Source: a halophilic archaeon SHRA6
GTDB lineage: Archaea > Halobacteriota > Halobacteria > Halobacteriales > Haloferacaceae
Length of the DNA: 64,000 nucleotides
Reading direction: 5' to 3'
Assembly: GCA_005239175.1 (NCBI GenBank)
Contig: SOPS01000001.1
Coordinates: 372,001 to 436,000 of the forward strand
Positions 1 through 7,592 of this stretch are shown piece after piece. The notes under the pieces were generated by a model. That model worked only from the letters and a program-made list of their open reading frames with translations, had not been told where the DNA came from and ran no database searches. The position numbers were made by a program, and so were the translations under genes. Numbering within the stretch: the first letter of the stretch is position 1; each line of letters begins with the position of its first letter.

Positions 1-158
1 CCGGAGACGGCGACTTCTCGCGGCTGTGTTCACATCTCAGACACGAAGGGGTCCGTGTCGAGGTGATGAGCTTTGGCTCCTCGACTGCCGAGGAGTTGAT
101 CGAGGCGACCGACACGTTCATCGATCTCGCCGAGCGCGAAGATACCTTCCTGCTTTGA
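1..158 (+). CDS. NYN-domain (LabA/DUF88-type) protein, C-terminal end
   Basis: Only the last 51 codons are in the window, in the frame beginning at base 3. The fragment opens with GDGDF, the acidic motif of NYN/LabA-like PIN-fold nucleases in which the aspartates bind metal. It continues through a short alpha/beta stretch (VRVEVMSFGSS) to the end of the domain. NYN proteins of this kind are putative RNases of uncertain substrate in archaea. The stop at 156-158 lies two bases before the next ATG, so the two genes are probably co-transcribed. The family call rests on one motif and the fold pattern of a short tail. Confidence 0.7.
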   Translation, partial: GDGDFSRLCSHLRHEGVRVEVMSFGSSTAEELIEATDTFIDLAEREDTFLL

Positions 159-160
159 GG

Positions 161-361
161 ATGTCCGACAGCACCACCTCGGAGTCCGAGCCGTTTCCGG
201 TCGAAATACTGGCTGTGCCGTTCATTGTTGGAATGGCCGTCGGAATCGCCTTCGGCCGTGTCGCATTTCAGAGCACGCTCGTCGGTTTCGCGATCGGGGT
301 GGCCCTGTTTGGGCTGCTCGCGATCGTCCGTGTTCGGCTGCTGCCAGTTCAGTCGAACTAA
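161..361 (+). CDS. small two-helix membrane protein
   Basis: Encodes 66 residues. A short polar, acidic N-terminus is followed by two hydrophobic segments, about residues 15-36 and 42-60, ending in a basic tail; this is a hairpin membrane protein with no recognised family. The ATG at 161 is preferred over an upstream start in the same frame because it sits directly after the stop of the NYN gene, and the extra upstream residues are arginine-rich and unlike a haloarchaeal protein. Function unknown. Coupling to the NYN gene is inferred from spacing only. Confidence 0.6.
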   Translation: MSDSTTSESEPFPVEILAVPFIVGMAVGIAFGRVAFQSTLVGFAIGVALFGLLAIVRVRLLPVQSN

Positions 362-427
362 AACAAGAGGACGATCGCTACGGGTTCGTGACGCAACCGA
401 TTTGTACGACTACGCGGTATCGCGTGC

Positions 428-907
428 ATGAGCAACCTCGCCGATGAGACCGCCCTCGATCCGCTCCGAACGATCGCGGACTACCAGTTCGGCTCGGCCG
501 CGGGCCCGGCGCTGTTTCCGGCCGACGAGCCGATCGAGATCCGTCGATCGAGCGGCGGCCGTCCACGACAGGTGCTCGTTTCCGGTACCCGCGTGGTCTC
601 CTATGGGACCGACGGCCGATTCAGACTGGGCTACGAGGGCGGCAAACGACTCCAGGCCGCGCTGGACCCACCGGCCTACCGGGTTGTCGTCGGCGACGAA
701 TCTGCTCCCTTCGTCCGAGACGGAAAGAACGTCTTTGCGAAGTTCGTCACCGAGGTCGATCCGGCGATCCGCCCCGGCGACGAGGTGCTGGTCGAACATC
801 ACACCGGCTCGCTGTTGGGCGTTGGCCGCGCGGAGCTATCAGCCGAGGGAATCGCCGACTTCGAGTCGGGGATGGCCGTTAAGGTGCGGGACGGAACTCC
901 GGAGTGA
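428..907 (+). CDS. PUA-domain RNA-binding protein
   Basis: Encodes 159 residues. The C-terminal half (about residues 75-155) reads as a PUA domain: a strand with YRVVVGDESAPFVRDGKNVF, then FV, then the typical PGDEVLVEHHTGSLLGVGRA segment. The N-terminal half resembles the pre-PUA region of archaeosine-related proteins but carries no catalytic motif. PUA domains bind structured RNA, so a role in tRNA or rRNA modification or ribosome assembly is likely; the exact role is unknown. The ATG at 428 is the first in frame and the composition is typical of the genome. Confidence 0.8.
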   Translation: MSNLADETALDPLRTIADYQFGSAAGPALFPADEPIEIRRSSGGRPRQVLVSGTRVVSYGTDGRFRLGYEGGKRLQAALDPPAYRVVVGDESAPFVRDGKNVFAKFVTEVDPAIRPGDEVLVEHHTGSLLGVGRAELSAEGIADFESGMAVKVRDGTPE

Positions 908-933
908 ATTATAATCCGATAACAGCTACTGGG

Positions 934-1407
934 TCACCGAACCGCAACGATCTCGACGTCAAGGACGAGCGTTCGCCCGGCGAGTTCGTGGTTGAAATCA
1001 ACCTCGACGACGTCCTCACGGATCGCCGTCACGTCTCCGTGCATTCCGTTTTCGGCGTGGACGTGCAGCCCGATTTCCGGCGGTTCGCCGACCATCCCCT
1101 CGAAGGTTTCGCGATCGTACTCACGGATTTTCTCGGGGTCGAACTCGCCGTAGGCCTCCTCGGGTTCGATTTCGATCGTTGCTTCCTCCCCGGCAGCGAG
1201 CCCGATGATTGCCTCCTCGAGTCCCTCGATCACCGCCCCCTCGCCGACGACGAACGACAGCGGAGTATAATCGTCTGGATCGCGTCCCTGTGCCTCTGCG
1301 AGCCCTGACTCGGCCGCGACCTCCCACTGGGAGGTCCCGAAGACGGTGCCGTCGGGGAAGCGGCCGGTATACTCGACGACCACGTGGTCGCCCGGTTCGA
1401 TGCTCAT
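934..1407 (-). CDS. FKBP-type peptidyl-prolyl isomerase, SlyD-like
   Basis: Encodes 157 residues, the usual length for archaeal FKBP/SlyD proteins. The FKBP fold is visible at both ends: VVVEYTGRFPDGTVFGTS near the start and PLSFVVGEGAVIEGLEEAI with AAGEEATIEIEPEEAYGE in the middle. An insert-in-flap domain follows (about residues 90-140) before the last strand. The product would catalyse proline cis-trans isomerisation and act as a folding chaperone in the cytoplasm. It faces the PUA gene tail to tail, 26 bases apart. Confidence 0.9.
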   Translation of the reverse strand: MSIEPGDHVVVEYTGRFPDGTVFGTSQWEVAAESGLAEAQGRDPDDYTPLSFVVGEGAVIEGLEEAIIGLAAGEEATIEIEPEEAYGEFDPEKIREYDRETFEGMVGEPPEIGLHVHAENGMHGDVTAIREDVVEVDFNHELAGRTLVLDVEIVAVR

Positions 1408-1516
1408 AGAGGCCGTTCTGTGCGATCGGGGTAAGGTTCGTCGATTGTGGCGACTTGCGGAGAGTTACACACTCCGGCAGGGAGACGGGGATCAGTCCAG
1501 TTCCACGCCGCTTTTG

Positions 1517-1807
1517 CTAATCGTCCCCCGGTTTGTAGGCCCCGGGACGTTTTTCAATAGTATAAATCCATACCGTTTGGTCAGTCTGAGTTGCCTTACA
1601 ACCGAGCCGAAACGCACCGATTCGGAGTTTTGAGTGGGGCACACCAGTAAGCGGCTCCAGGTAGTCGATCGGATCGCGTCACTGGTCGGTAACGATCTCA
1701 TCGAGCTTTGAGACAATACGCTCCTGTTCGTGCGACTGGAGCTTCTCGTACGCCCGTTTTGCAGGCTCGGTGAACTTCCAATCCCACTTGTCGTCACTCG
1801 CTGGCAT
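1517..1807 (-). pseudogene. RelE/ParE-type toxin gene with an in-frame stop
   Basis: Read as one frame from the ATG at 1807, this encodes 42 residues (MPASDDKWDWKFTEPAKRAY onward), then TGA at 1681-1679, then 53 more residues ending at TAG 1517. The downstream part carries the RelE-like signature: DPIDYLEPLTG, then KLRIGAFRL, then TVWIYTIEKRPGAY. The full frame of 96 residues with one stop is the normal length of the family. The frame is otherwise intact, so the lesion is probably recent (TGG or CGA to TGA). It overlaps the end of the antitoxin gene by 14 bases, as in functional relBE operons. The product would be an mRNA interferase if readthrough or repair occurred. Confidence 0.85.
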
Positions 1808-2090
1808 CCGTATCTTCGTTCAAACCTGCTCGAATCTCGTCGCTGCTGTAGGTTCGCCCCTCGCCGGTCGCCAGTTGGTGTTCGCTGGCGACGATGTCCT
1901 TCCACCCTTTGCGCGAGAACGATGGATGCTTGATAGCATCCCGGAGCGCCCATCGAATAAACTCGCTTCGGGACGGGAAGTTTTCCGCCCGCCACGTCGC
2001 ATCAAGATCGTCGAGAAACGCCTGCGGAATCTTGAGCGTGATCGTCGTCATGTTGGGGTCATCTTTGGCTCCTGCGTCAGCATCAGACAT
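1794..2090 (-). CDS. ribbon-helix-helix antitoxin (RelB/ParD-like)
   Basis: Encodes 98 residues. The core TTITLKIPQAFLDDLDATW followed by FPSRSEFIRWALRDAI is a ribbon-helix-helix DNA-binding domain. The C-terminal third is a charged tail of the kind that wraps a RelE-type toxin. The start could be the ATG at 2090 or the internal one at 2051. An AT-rich element (TTATGATAATA on this strand) lies 20-30 bases upstream of 2090 and favours the longer form. The gene is intact while the overlapping toxin gene downstream carries a stop, so this antitoxin may now act only as an autorepressor or against related toxins elsewhere. Confidence 0.8.
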   Translation of the reverse strand: MSDADAGAKDDPNMTTITLKIPQAFLDDLDATWRAENFPSRSEFIRWALRDAIKHPSFSRKGWKDIVASEHQLATGEGRTYSSDEIRAGLNEDTDASE

Positions 2091-2148
2091 ACCTGCGTAT
2101 TACGTGTGTATTATCATAAGCGTTGTCGATGCGTGAGGATGAGACAGA

Positions 2149-3150
2149 TCAGAGAATACCCACGAGACCGATCGCTTCCAAAAGTGGCACGCCGGCGATG
2201 ATCGACCCGAGGAGGTAGCCCCCGATCGCCCCGCCGTTGAGAAGTGGCAACCCGGCGTGTGCCCGGCCTTTCATGACCATCCACATGAGCACAAGAAGCC
2301 CGAGGAGGGTGCCGATCGCCGCGGCCAGCGCCGGCGTGTTGAGCTCAACGAGCGGGAGGTTGTAGTTCGGTGCCGAAGAAAAGAACGCGGCGCTGGCGAC
2401 GAGGACTGCAGGGATCACCGCGTCGCCGAGCCCGATGAACAGCGCGTCACGATCGCCGATCGGGTTCGCGTCCGCGTCGGCTTCCTGCGCTGCCGTGTCA
2501 TCGCTTTCCATGTTGTCAGCGGCTGTTGTAGCCTCGTTTCCGTCCCCATTGTCCTCACTAATCGGCGATCGATCCTCGTCGAACATTGAGTACGACAGCG
2601 AGAGGGGAACGACGAGGATGACTGGGATTCGAAGGTCCATGACGCCGTCGGCGAGATCAAGCATGTGCTCGGTGCCGTAGACGCTGATCGCGTCGTACAC
2701 CGCAAGGACCGATAGGAGGATCAACGCCGGAAGGAGCCCAAACGAAATTCCGAACAGTCCCGCCGCGCCTGCGCCCATCAACACGCCGGCGGTGTCGATA
2801 ACGTACCACTCAGGGTAGACAAACAGCGCGATCGCGACGAGCGCCCCGAGTCCAACGCTGACCAGTGGCGAAAACAGCGCTGAAAAGACGTAGAACGCGA
2901 GCATTCCGCTGACGAAGATGATGAGCCCGCGGATGATCCAATCGAGGTCGTATTTGAACGCCGCGAGCATGAGCACGGTTGCAACGAGGATCGCCCCGAT
3001 GTAGACGACGCTGTTCGTCGGATCGTCAGGGTTCTCGACGGCCTGGTATCCCTGCTCGAAGAACGTCTGGACAAGCGCGAGCGACCCAGCCTGCACGAGG
3101 ACGAAAAGCAACACCGCAAAGGCGACGCCGCGGTACGCACGGGAGGTCAT
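2149..3150 (-). CDS. presenilin/signal-peptide-peptidase-like intramembrane aspartyl protease (family A22)
   Basis: Encodes 333 residues with about nine hydrophobic segments. The catalytic aspartates are in VYDAISVYGTEHM (YD motif) and GLGDAVIPAV (GxGD motif). The PAL-like motif near the C-terminus appears as AGLPLLNGG. A long acidic, low-complexity loop (about residues 195-235) separates the two aspartate-bearing segments, as in other archaeal presenilin homologues. The enzyme would cleave transmembrane segments within the cytoplasmic membrane, for example leftover signal peptides. It is followed on the same strand by the Gar1-like and SRP19 genes, but spacing does not prove an operon. Confidence 0.9.
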   Translation of the reverse strand: MTSRAYRGVAFAVLLFVLVQAGSLALVQTFFEQGYQAVENPDDPTNSVVYIGAILVATVLMLAAFKYDLDWIIRGLIIFVSGMLAFYVFSALFSPLVSVGLGALVAIALFVYPEWYVIDTAGVLMGAGAAGLFGISFGLLPALILLSVLAVYDAISVYGTEHMLDLADGVMDLRIPVILVVPLSLSYSMFDEDRSPISEDNGDGNEATTAADNMESDDTAAQEADADANPIGDRDALFIGLGDAVIPAVLVASAAFFSSAPNYNLPLVELNTPALAAAIGTLLGLLVLMWMVMKGRAHAGLPLLNGGAIGGYLLGSIIAGVPLLEAIGLVGIL

Positions 3151-3230
3151 TGGTCGGTATTACGGGAGGGGCCGTTTGCCGGTTGTGGTTTGCTGCGGGA
3201 CGATCGGCCGGGAACTCACCATGTAGTTGT

Positions 3231-3464
3231 TCACCGCGCGTAGAGCTTCTGGCCGACAATCTCCGCGAGCGTCCGCGAGCCCGAAAGCGTGACCCCAACG
3301 TAGGGCCGATCAACAGGGCCGAACACGTCGACGACGCGGCCGACCGTCGTCATGGATTCGTCGATGACCATTGTCCCGATGTCGGGATAGGAGGCGTCTT
3401 CACAGTGGACGATCGCGAGTCCGCCGGCGGTTCGAGAGACAGTTCCGACGCGCGTGAGGCTCAT
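3231..3464 (-). CDS. Gar1-like H/ACA ribonucleoprotein subunit
   Basis: Encodes 77 residues. The pattern GTVSRTAGGLAIVHCEDA, then PDIGTMVIDE, then VGRVVDVFGPVDRPYVGV matches the six-stranded barrel of archaeal Gar1. Gar1 binds Cbf5 and promotes turnover in H/ACA-guided pseudouridylation of rRNA. The ATG at 3464 is chosen because a strong Shine-Dalgarno sequence (AGGAGGTGA) lies just upstream; longer upstream sequence in this frame is serine/arginine-rich shadow of the SRP19 gene. It follows SRP19 after 37 bases, a pairing seen in other haloarchaea. Confidence 0.85.
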   Translation of the reverse strand: MSLTRVGTVSRTAGGLAIVHCEDASYPDIGTMVIDESMTTVGRVVDVFGPVDRPYVGVTLSGSRTLAEIVGQKLYAR

Positions 3465-3501
3465 CAGGTCACCTCCTGAACGGAACGATGGGTTCGCGTC
3501 A

Positions 3502-3780
3502 TTACTCTCTGAGGATACCGATATAGGCGGCGACCGCCTGCACGAGGTCGTTTTTCGAGGAGTCGTCCGATCGGTTGACGAGCACTCGCCCGCGAGCCTC
3601 GTACTCTCTAGAGTACGTCGCATCGCGTTCGATTGTGGCATCGTAGCCGATCTGCTGGACGGCCTTCGCTAGCTCATCGACGGTCGGTTCCTCGACCGCG
3701 AGGTCTTTGGGAACCCGCCGGCCGTCCGAGCGGCTCAACTCGGCGTCGAAGTATGCGGGGTAGATGACGTTTTCGACCAT
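3502..3780 (-). CDS. srp19: signal recognition particle 19 kDa protein
   Basis: Encodes 92 residues, the normal archaeal length. The signature [20 protein letters not shown] at the N-terminus and the [20 protein letters not shown] helix are typical of SRP19. The protein binds the 7S RNA helices 6 and 8 and prepares the particle for Srp54 binding, so it acts in co-translational targeting. It is transcribed together with, and upstream of, the Gar1-like gene. The start at 3780 gives the conserved N-terminus directly. Confidence 0.95.
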   Translation of the reverse strand: MVENVIYPAYFDAELSRSDGRRVPKDLAVEEPTVDELAKAVQQIGYDATIERDATYSREYEARGRVLVNRSDDSSKNDLVQAVAAYIGILRE

Positions 3781-3867
3781 GCAGGAGGTGGCGCGGCCGA
3801 TCGTAATACGGTTTCGGAGCGCGGCGGCGATCGCAGTGGCCGCGGTGTTCGACGAGTCTGGGACAGA

Positions 3868-5103
3868 TTATCGATCGCGGCGCGCGAGCAGGGCACTCAA
3901 CGCGATCGCGAGTGCGGCGGCGGCGATTCCGAACCCGGGAACGCCGTCGTCGGCGGTGGACTCACTCTCTTCGGAGTCGTCTGTGTTAGCGTCGTCAGCG
4001 TCGTCTGTCGATTCCTCCGTAGTGTCGTCACTGTCTTCGGAATCATCCATCTCCTCATCGTCCATCTCCCCATCGTCTGTGGCCTCATCTTCGTCGTCGG
4101 TGGCGAGTTGATCGCGCGCTTCCTCACGGCTCACGAAGTCAGCCTCGTCGTAGTCGTCAGGGTGGAGCCCCATCGTGATATTTTGCGTCGCGTACACGAC
4201 GCTGCGTGGTGCAGGCTGGTTGAGGTAGTTCACGTCAACGCTGACCGTGGTACCGTTCTGTCCAGCAGCTGTCGAGGCGTACGGCTCCTCGTTGACGATG
4301 TACCCCGTGTTTTCGGTTATCAGAAGGACTTCCGGATCAAGTTCGAGGACGCGTTCGTCGTTCATCTGCTGGTAGCCGTCGAACTCCTCAGCACCGAGGT
4401 TCTCCGCGCCAGAGGTGACGATGATCTCGTCGATAAACGTCTCACCACCGACGACGAAGCCGCCGCCGAGTGGGTACATGAGTCCGGGACGATCGACATC
4501 CGCAGTCGCGTTATTGACTGAGTCAACGTTCGCGTTCATCCAGGCGATCGCCTCGGCGGCTCCCTCGCAGTTGCCCGTTAGCTGGCCGGTGACTTCTGTC
4601 GCCGTCGCGACGTCCTCGAAGTCAGTGTCCCGTGGGAAGTGATAGACGGTGATTCCGGTGTCTCGCAGCGCCGCGATCGTTTCTTCGTCGGTCGAGTTTG
4701 GCGCGAGCACAAGGTCTGGCTCTGTCGCGACGACCCGCTCAACGCTCACACCAATATCTGTTGAGGAGACGTTTGCCACGTCGTCGTTCGGCAGTCCCTC
4801 CAGGTAGTGGGCAAACTGAGAAGTGCCAACGACCTGCTCTCTCCCGCCGATCTCCCACATGATCTGGGCGGCGCTCGGGTTCGTCGTCGTCACCCGTTCG
4901 GGGCGCTCTTCAATTGTCACTGTTTCGCCGGTTGCGTCTGTTACCTCGATCGGAAACTCACAGGAAGCGTCGACCTGTGGCGCGGGTTGTGAATTATCCG
5001 ATACGCTCGCAGGTCCGATCGCTGCGGCGGGTGCGGCGGCGAGCATCGAAACCACAAGCAGCGCCGCGAGGGCGATCGAACCGATCCGTTGTCTGTCTCG
5101 CAT
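3868..5103 (-). CDS. btuF: BtuF-like ABC substrate-binding protein with PGF-CTERM tail
   Basis: Encodes 411 residues. A Sec signal (about residues 8-28) is followed by a periplasmic-binding-protein fold typical of B12/siderophore binding proteins: RPERVTTTNPSAAQIMWEIG, then PDLVLAPNSTDEETIAAL, then VLELDPEVLLITEN. There is no lipobox. An acidic Ser/Thr/Asp stalk (about residues 335-383) leads to VPGFG, a hydrophobic stretch and RRDR, which is a PGF-CTERM sorting tail expected to be cut by the archaeosortase encoded at 20.4-21.5 kb. It is divergent from btuC and btuD. B12 is the usual substrate assigned to this arrangement, but a siderophore cannot be excluded. Confidence 0.85.
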   Translation of the reverse strand: MRDRQRIGSIALAALLVVSMLAAAPAAAIGPASVSDNSQPAPQVDASCEFPIEVTDATGETVTIEERPERVTTTNPSAAQIMWEIGGREQVVGTSQFAHYLEGLPNDDVANVSSTDIGVSVERVVATEPDLVLAPNSTDEETIAALRDTGITVYHFPRDTDFEDVATATEVTGQLTGNCEGAAEAIAWMNANVDSVNNATADVDRPGLMYPLGGGFVVGGETFIDEIIVTSGAENLGAEEFDGYQQMNDERVLELDPEVLLITENTGYIVNEEPYASTAAGQNGTTVSVDVNYLNQPAPRSVVYATQNITMGLHPDDYDEADFVSREEARDQLATDDEDEATDDGEMDDEEMDDSEDSDDTTEESTDDADDANTDDSEESESTADDGVPGFGIAAAALAIALSALLARRDR

Positions 5104-5122
5104 CGTCCAGATCCAGACGCTA

Positions 5123-5160
5123 ACCCAATAAGTATTTATCTAATGCAAGTGCGTTTGCAT
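5123..5160. promoter_or_regulatory. bidirectional promoter of btuF and btuCD with a palindromic operator candidate
   Basis: The stretch ATAAGTATTTATC (about 5129-5141) can serve as a TATA element in both directions. It is centred near 27 bases before the btuF ATG (5103) and near 28 bases before the btuC ATG at 5164, which fits leaderless transcripts both ways. Immediately downstream on the btuC side is a perfect inverted repeat, ATGCAA-N6-TTGCAT (5143-5160), lying over the expected transcription start. This is a plausible regulator site controlling btuCD; no regulator gene is adjacent. Confidence 0.6.
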
Positions 5161-5163
5161 ACA

Positions 5164-6270
5164 ATGGGCGTTCGACAGCGAGCGGTAGCGTACTCGGCGG
5201 CGCTAACGGCGGTGCTCGCGGTCGTGATGACGGTCAGCGCAGCGATCGGACCGGTGTACGTCGAGCCGATCGCGGTAACGAAGGTGATACTGAACGCGGT
5301 TGCAGTCCCAGTAGGGATGACCCTCTCGTCGACACCAGTCGCCGGCAGTCCGCTACAGGTACCGGGGATCGAACTCATCTGGCACGCTCCGTTTTCGTTC
5401 GGGACCGAACGCGTCCACGAGCAGATCGTCCTCGGTGTCCGGCTGCCGCGGATCATTCTCGGAGCGACAGTCGGGTTTGCGCTCGCGACCGCGGGGACGG
5501 TCATGCAGGGATTTTTCAAGAATCCGATGGCGGATCCGTCGATCATCGGGGTCTCCTCGGGGGCCGCGGTCGGCGCGGTCGCGTTCATCGTCGTTCCGTC
5601 TGCAATCCCATTCGGAATCGGATTGCGCGGCGCGGCATTTGTTGGTGCGGTGCTCACCGCCTTCCTCGTGTACCTGATCGCCACACAGGGCGGACGAACG
5701 CCAGTCGCGACGCTTTTGCTCGCAGGGATCGCCGTGCAGGCGTTTCTCGGCGCAGTGATCTCGTTTTTGCAGTTGTACAGCGGTGAGAGCCTCCGGCAGG
5801 TCGTCCACTGGCTGATGGGCCACCTCGGCAACGCCCGCTGGGGAGACGTGGGTGTGACCGTCGTGTTGGTGCCCGCGTTGTTCGTGATTATTCTGGCGTA
5901 TGGACGCGATCTAAACGTCTTGTTGCTGGGCGAGGCAGACGCGAAGAGTCTTGGCGTGGAGGTCGAGCGAACGAAGAAGATTCTGCTCGTGCTCTCGAGC
6001 GTCATCACCGCCGCCGCGGTGGCGGTGTCCGGCGTGATCGGCTTCGTCGGACTCATCGTCCCCCACATGGTCCGACTCATCGTTGGGCCCGACCACCGGG
6101 TATTGTTGCCTACCGCGGCGCTCGCGGGTGCCTCGTTTCTCGTGCTCACCGACACGATCGCCCGGACTGCCCTCGGTGGGTCTGACATTCCCGTCGGCGT
6201 CGTGACTGCGGCGCTTGGGGCGCCGTTCTTTTTGTATCTGCTTCGATCCCGGGAGGTGCATTCGCTGTGA
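5164..6270 (+). CDS. btuC: BtuC-like ABC transporter permease (FecCD family)
   Basis: Encodes 368 residues with about ten transmembrane helices. Family motifs are present: GVRLPRIILGATVGFALATA, FKNPMADPSIIGVSSGAAVG and VAVSGVIGFVGLIVPHMVRL, the last being the loop that contacts the ATPase. The permease forms the membrane channel for a B12- or siderophore-type substrate. In-frame ATGs at 5089 and 5143 exist, but the start at 5164 lies correctly behind the TATA element and beyond the palindrome. The stop overlaps the GTG of btuD by four bases, so the two are translationally coupled. Confidence 0.9.
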   Translation: MGVRQRAVAYSAALTAVLAVVMTVSAAIGPVYVEPIAVTKVILNAVAVPVGMTLSSTPVAGSPLQVPGIELIWHAPFSFGTERVHEQIVLGVRLPRIILGATVGFALATAGTVMQGFFKNPMADPSIIGVSSGAAVGAVAFIVVPSAIPFGIGLRGAAFVGAVLTAFLVYLIATQGGRTPVATLLLAGIAVQAFLGAVISFLQLYSGESLRQVVHWLMGHLGNARWGDVGVTVVLVPALFVIILAYGRDLNVLLLGEADAKSLGVEVERTKKILLVLSSVITAAAVAVSGVIGFVGLIVPHMVRLIVGPDHRVLLPTAALAGASFLVLTDTIARTALGGSDIPVGVVTAALGAPFFLYLLRSREVHSL

Positions 6271-7565
6271 GTGACGCGCACGCTGTAGGATCAACGAGTG
6301 AGAACACAGCCACGAACGAGGACACAACGGAACCGATCGTTTCGGTCGAGAATCTCGGGGTTTCACTCGGCGGAACAGCCGTGCTTCGTGACGTGGCGAT
6401 CGACGTACCCGAGGGACGGCTGGTTGGGCTGATTGGCCCGAACGGCGCGGGGAAGACGACCCTGCTTCGGGCGATCAACGGAACCGTGTCGATCGATTCC
6501 GGCCGGGTGACCGTCGCGGGCGTTGACGCGGCGACCTGTTCGTCGCGGCGGCTCGCACGGCTCGTCGCAACCGTCCCACAGACAACGACGTTGTCGTTTG
6601 GATTTTCGGTGCGTGAGACGATCGAAATGGGCAGACACCCACACGTCTCGCGGTTCGGAGCGATGGACGACACTGACGTGGCGGCCGTCGACTCGGCGAT
6701 GGCGGCAACGGCGGTCGAAGCACTGGCCGATCGGCCGATCACTGACGTCAGCGGCGGCGAGCGCCAGCGGGTGTTGCTCGCGCGGGCGCTCGCTCAGGAG
6801 ACGCCGGTGTTGGTCCTCGACGAACCGACGGCGAACCTCGACATCAATCACGCCGCGCGAACGCTGGAGTTAGTTCGAGACGCCGTGACGAACGGAGCGC
6901 TCTCGGGACAGGCAGCGATCGCGGCGATTCACGACCTCGACCTGGCTGCGCGCTACTGCGACGAGCTGGTGTTGCTTGCAGACGGTGAGATCAAAGCCTA
7001 CGGCCCACCGGAGGCGGTACTGTCCGCAGAATCAATCGGCTCCGCCTTCGACACCGAGGTGTCAATCGGAACCGACCCGGTCACCGCAACCGAGCGGGTC
7101 GTGCCACGGGCGACAGTCCCAGCAGGTGATACAGCCGCCGATCGCTACGTGCACGTCCTCGGTTCTGGGGCACTGGCCCGCGAGGCGATCGCCCGCTTGG
7201 CCGAGGCGGGCTGTTCGGGAAGTGTTGGACCGATCCCAGCGGGCGACATAGCGGCCGAAACAGCGCGGCTCAACGGCTTTAGGGTTGTCGACGCACCGCC
7301 GTTCAGGTCGCTTTCGACGACTGTGAAAGATCGGGTTCGATCGCGCTGTCAGGAGTCCGATGCGGTGGTCATAGCCGGGGAGATCGGTCCCTGGCAGCAA
7401 CAGCTGCTTCGTGAGCTCGACTGTGCGACGATCGGGGTGAGCGGTGGGCCAACACAATCAACCGAGGGTTCCTCGGCGGGCAGCGCGGGCAGCGCGGACA
7501 GCGTTGACCGGCAGTGTTCGATCGAGAGACTGGTCGGTGAGCTGGTCGATCGAGAGAGTGCGTAA
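6267..7565 (+). CDS. btuD: BtuD-like ABC transporter ATP-binding protein with C-terminal extension
   Basis: Encodes 432 residues from a GTG that overlaps the btuC stop. The ATPase core (about residues 25-265) has Walker A GPNGAGKTTLL, the signature VSGGERQRVLLARAL, Walker B VLVLDEPTANLD and a switch His in AIHDLDLAARY. The remaining 165 or so residues form an extra domain, YVHVLGSGALAREAIARLAE onward, resembling the Rossmann-like C-terminal extension seen in haloarchaeal BtuD proteins; its role is unknown. It energises uptake through BtuC with the PGF-CTERM-anchored binding protein encoded divergently. Confidence 0.9.
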   Translation: MSDAHAVGSTSENTATNEDTTEPIVSVENLGVSLGGTAVLRDVAIDVPEGRLVGLIGPNGAGKTTLLRAINGTVSIDSGRVTVAGVDAATCSSRRLARLVATVPQTTTLSFGFSVRETIEMGRHPHVSRFGAMDDTDVAAVDSAMAATAVEALADRPITDVSGGERQRVLLARALAQETPVLVLDEPTANLDINHAARTLELVRDAVTNGALSGQAAIAAIHDLDLAARYCDELVLLADGEIKAYGPPEAVLSAESIGSAFDTEVSIGTDPVTATERVVPRATVPAGDTAADRYVHVLGSGALAREAIARLAEAGCSGSVGPIPAGDIAAETARLNGFRVVDAPPFRSLSTTVKDRVRSRCQESDAVVIAGEIGPWQQQLLRELDCATIGVSGGPTQSTEGSSAGSAGSADSVDRQCSIERLVGELVDRESA

Positions 7566-7592
7566 CCAAACGGTTCGATCAGGATCGACGGG

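Noticed and set aside
5136-6281. Long minus-strand frame of 381 codons opposite btuC
   Set aside because: It is the antisense shadow of btuC; the protein is Ser/Thr/Pro/Arg-rich with no haloarchaeal acidity, while the plus strand has a complete permease.
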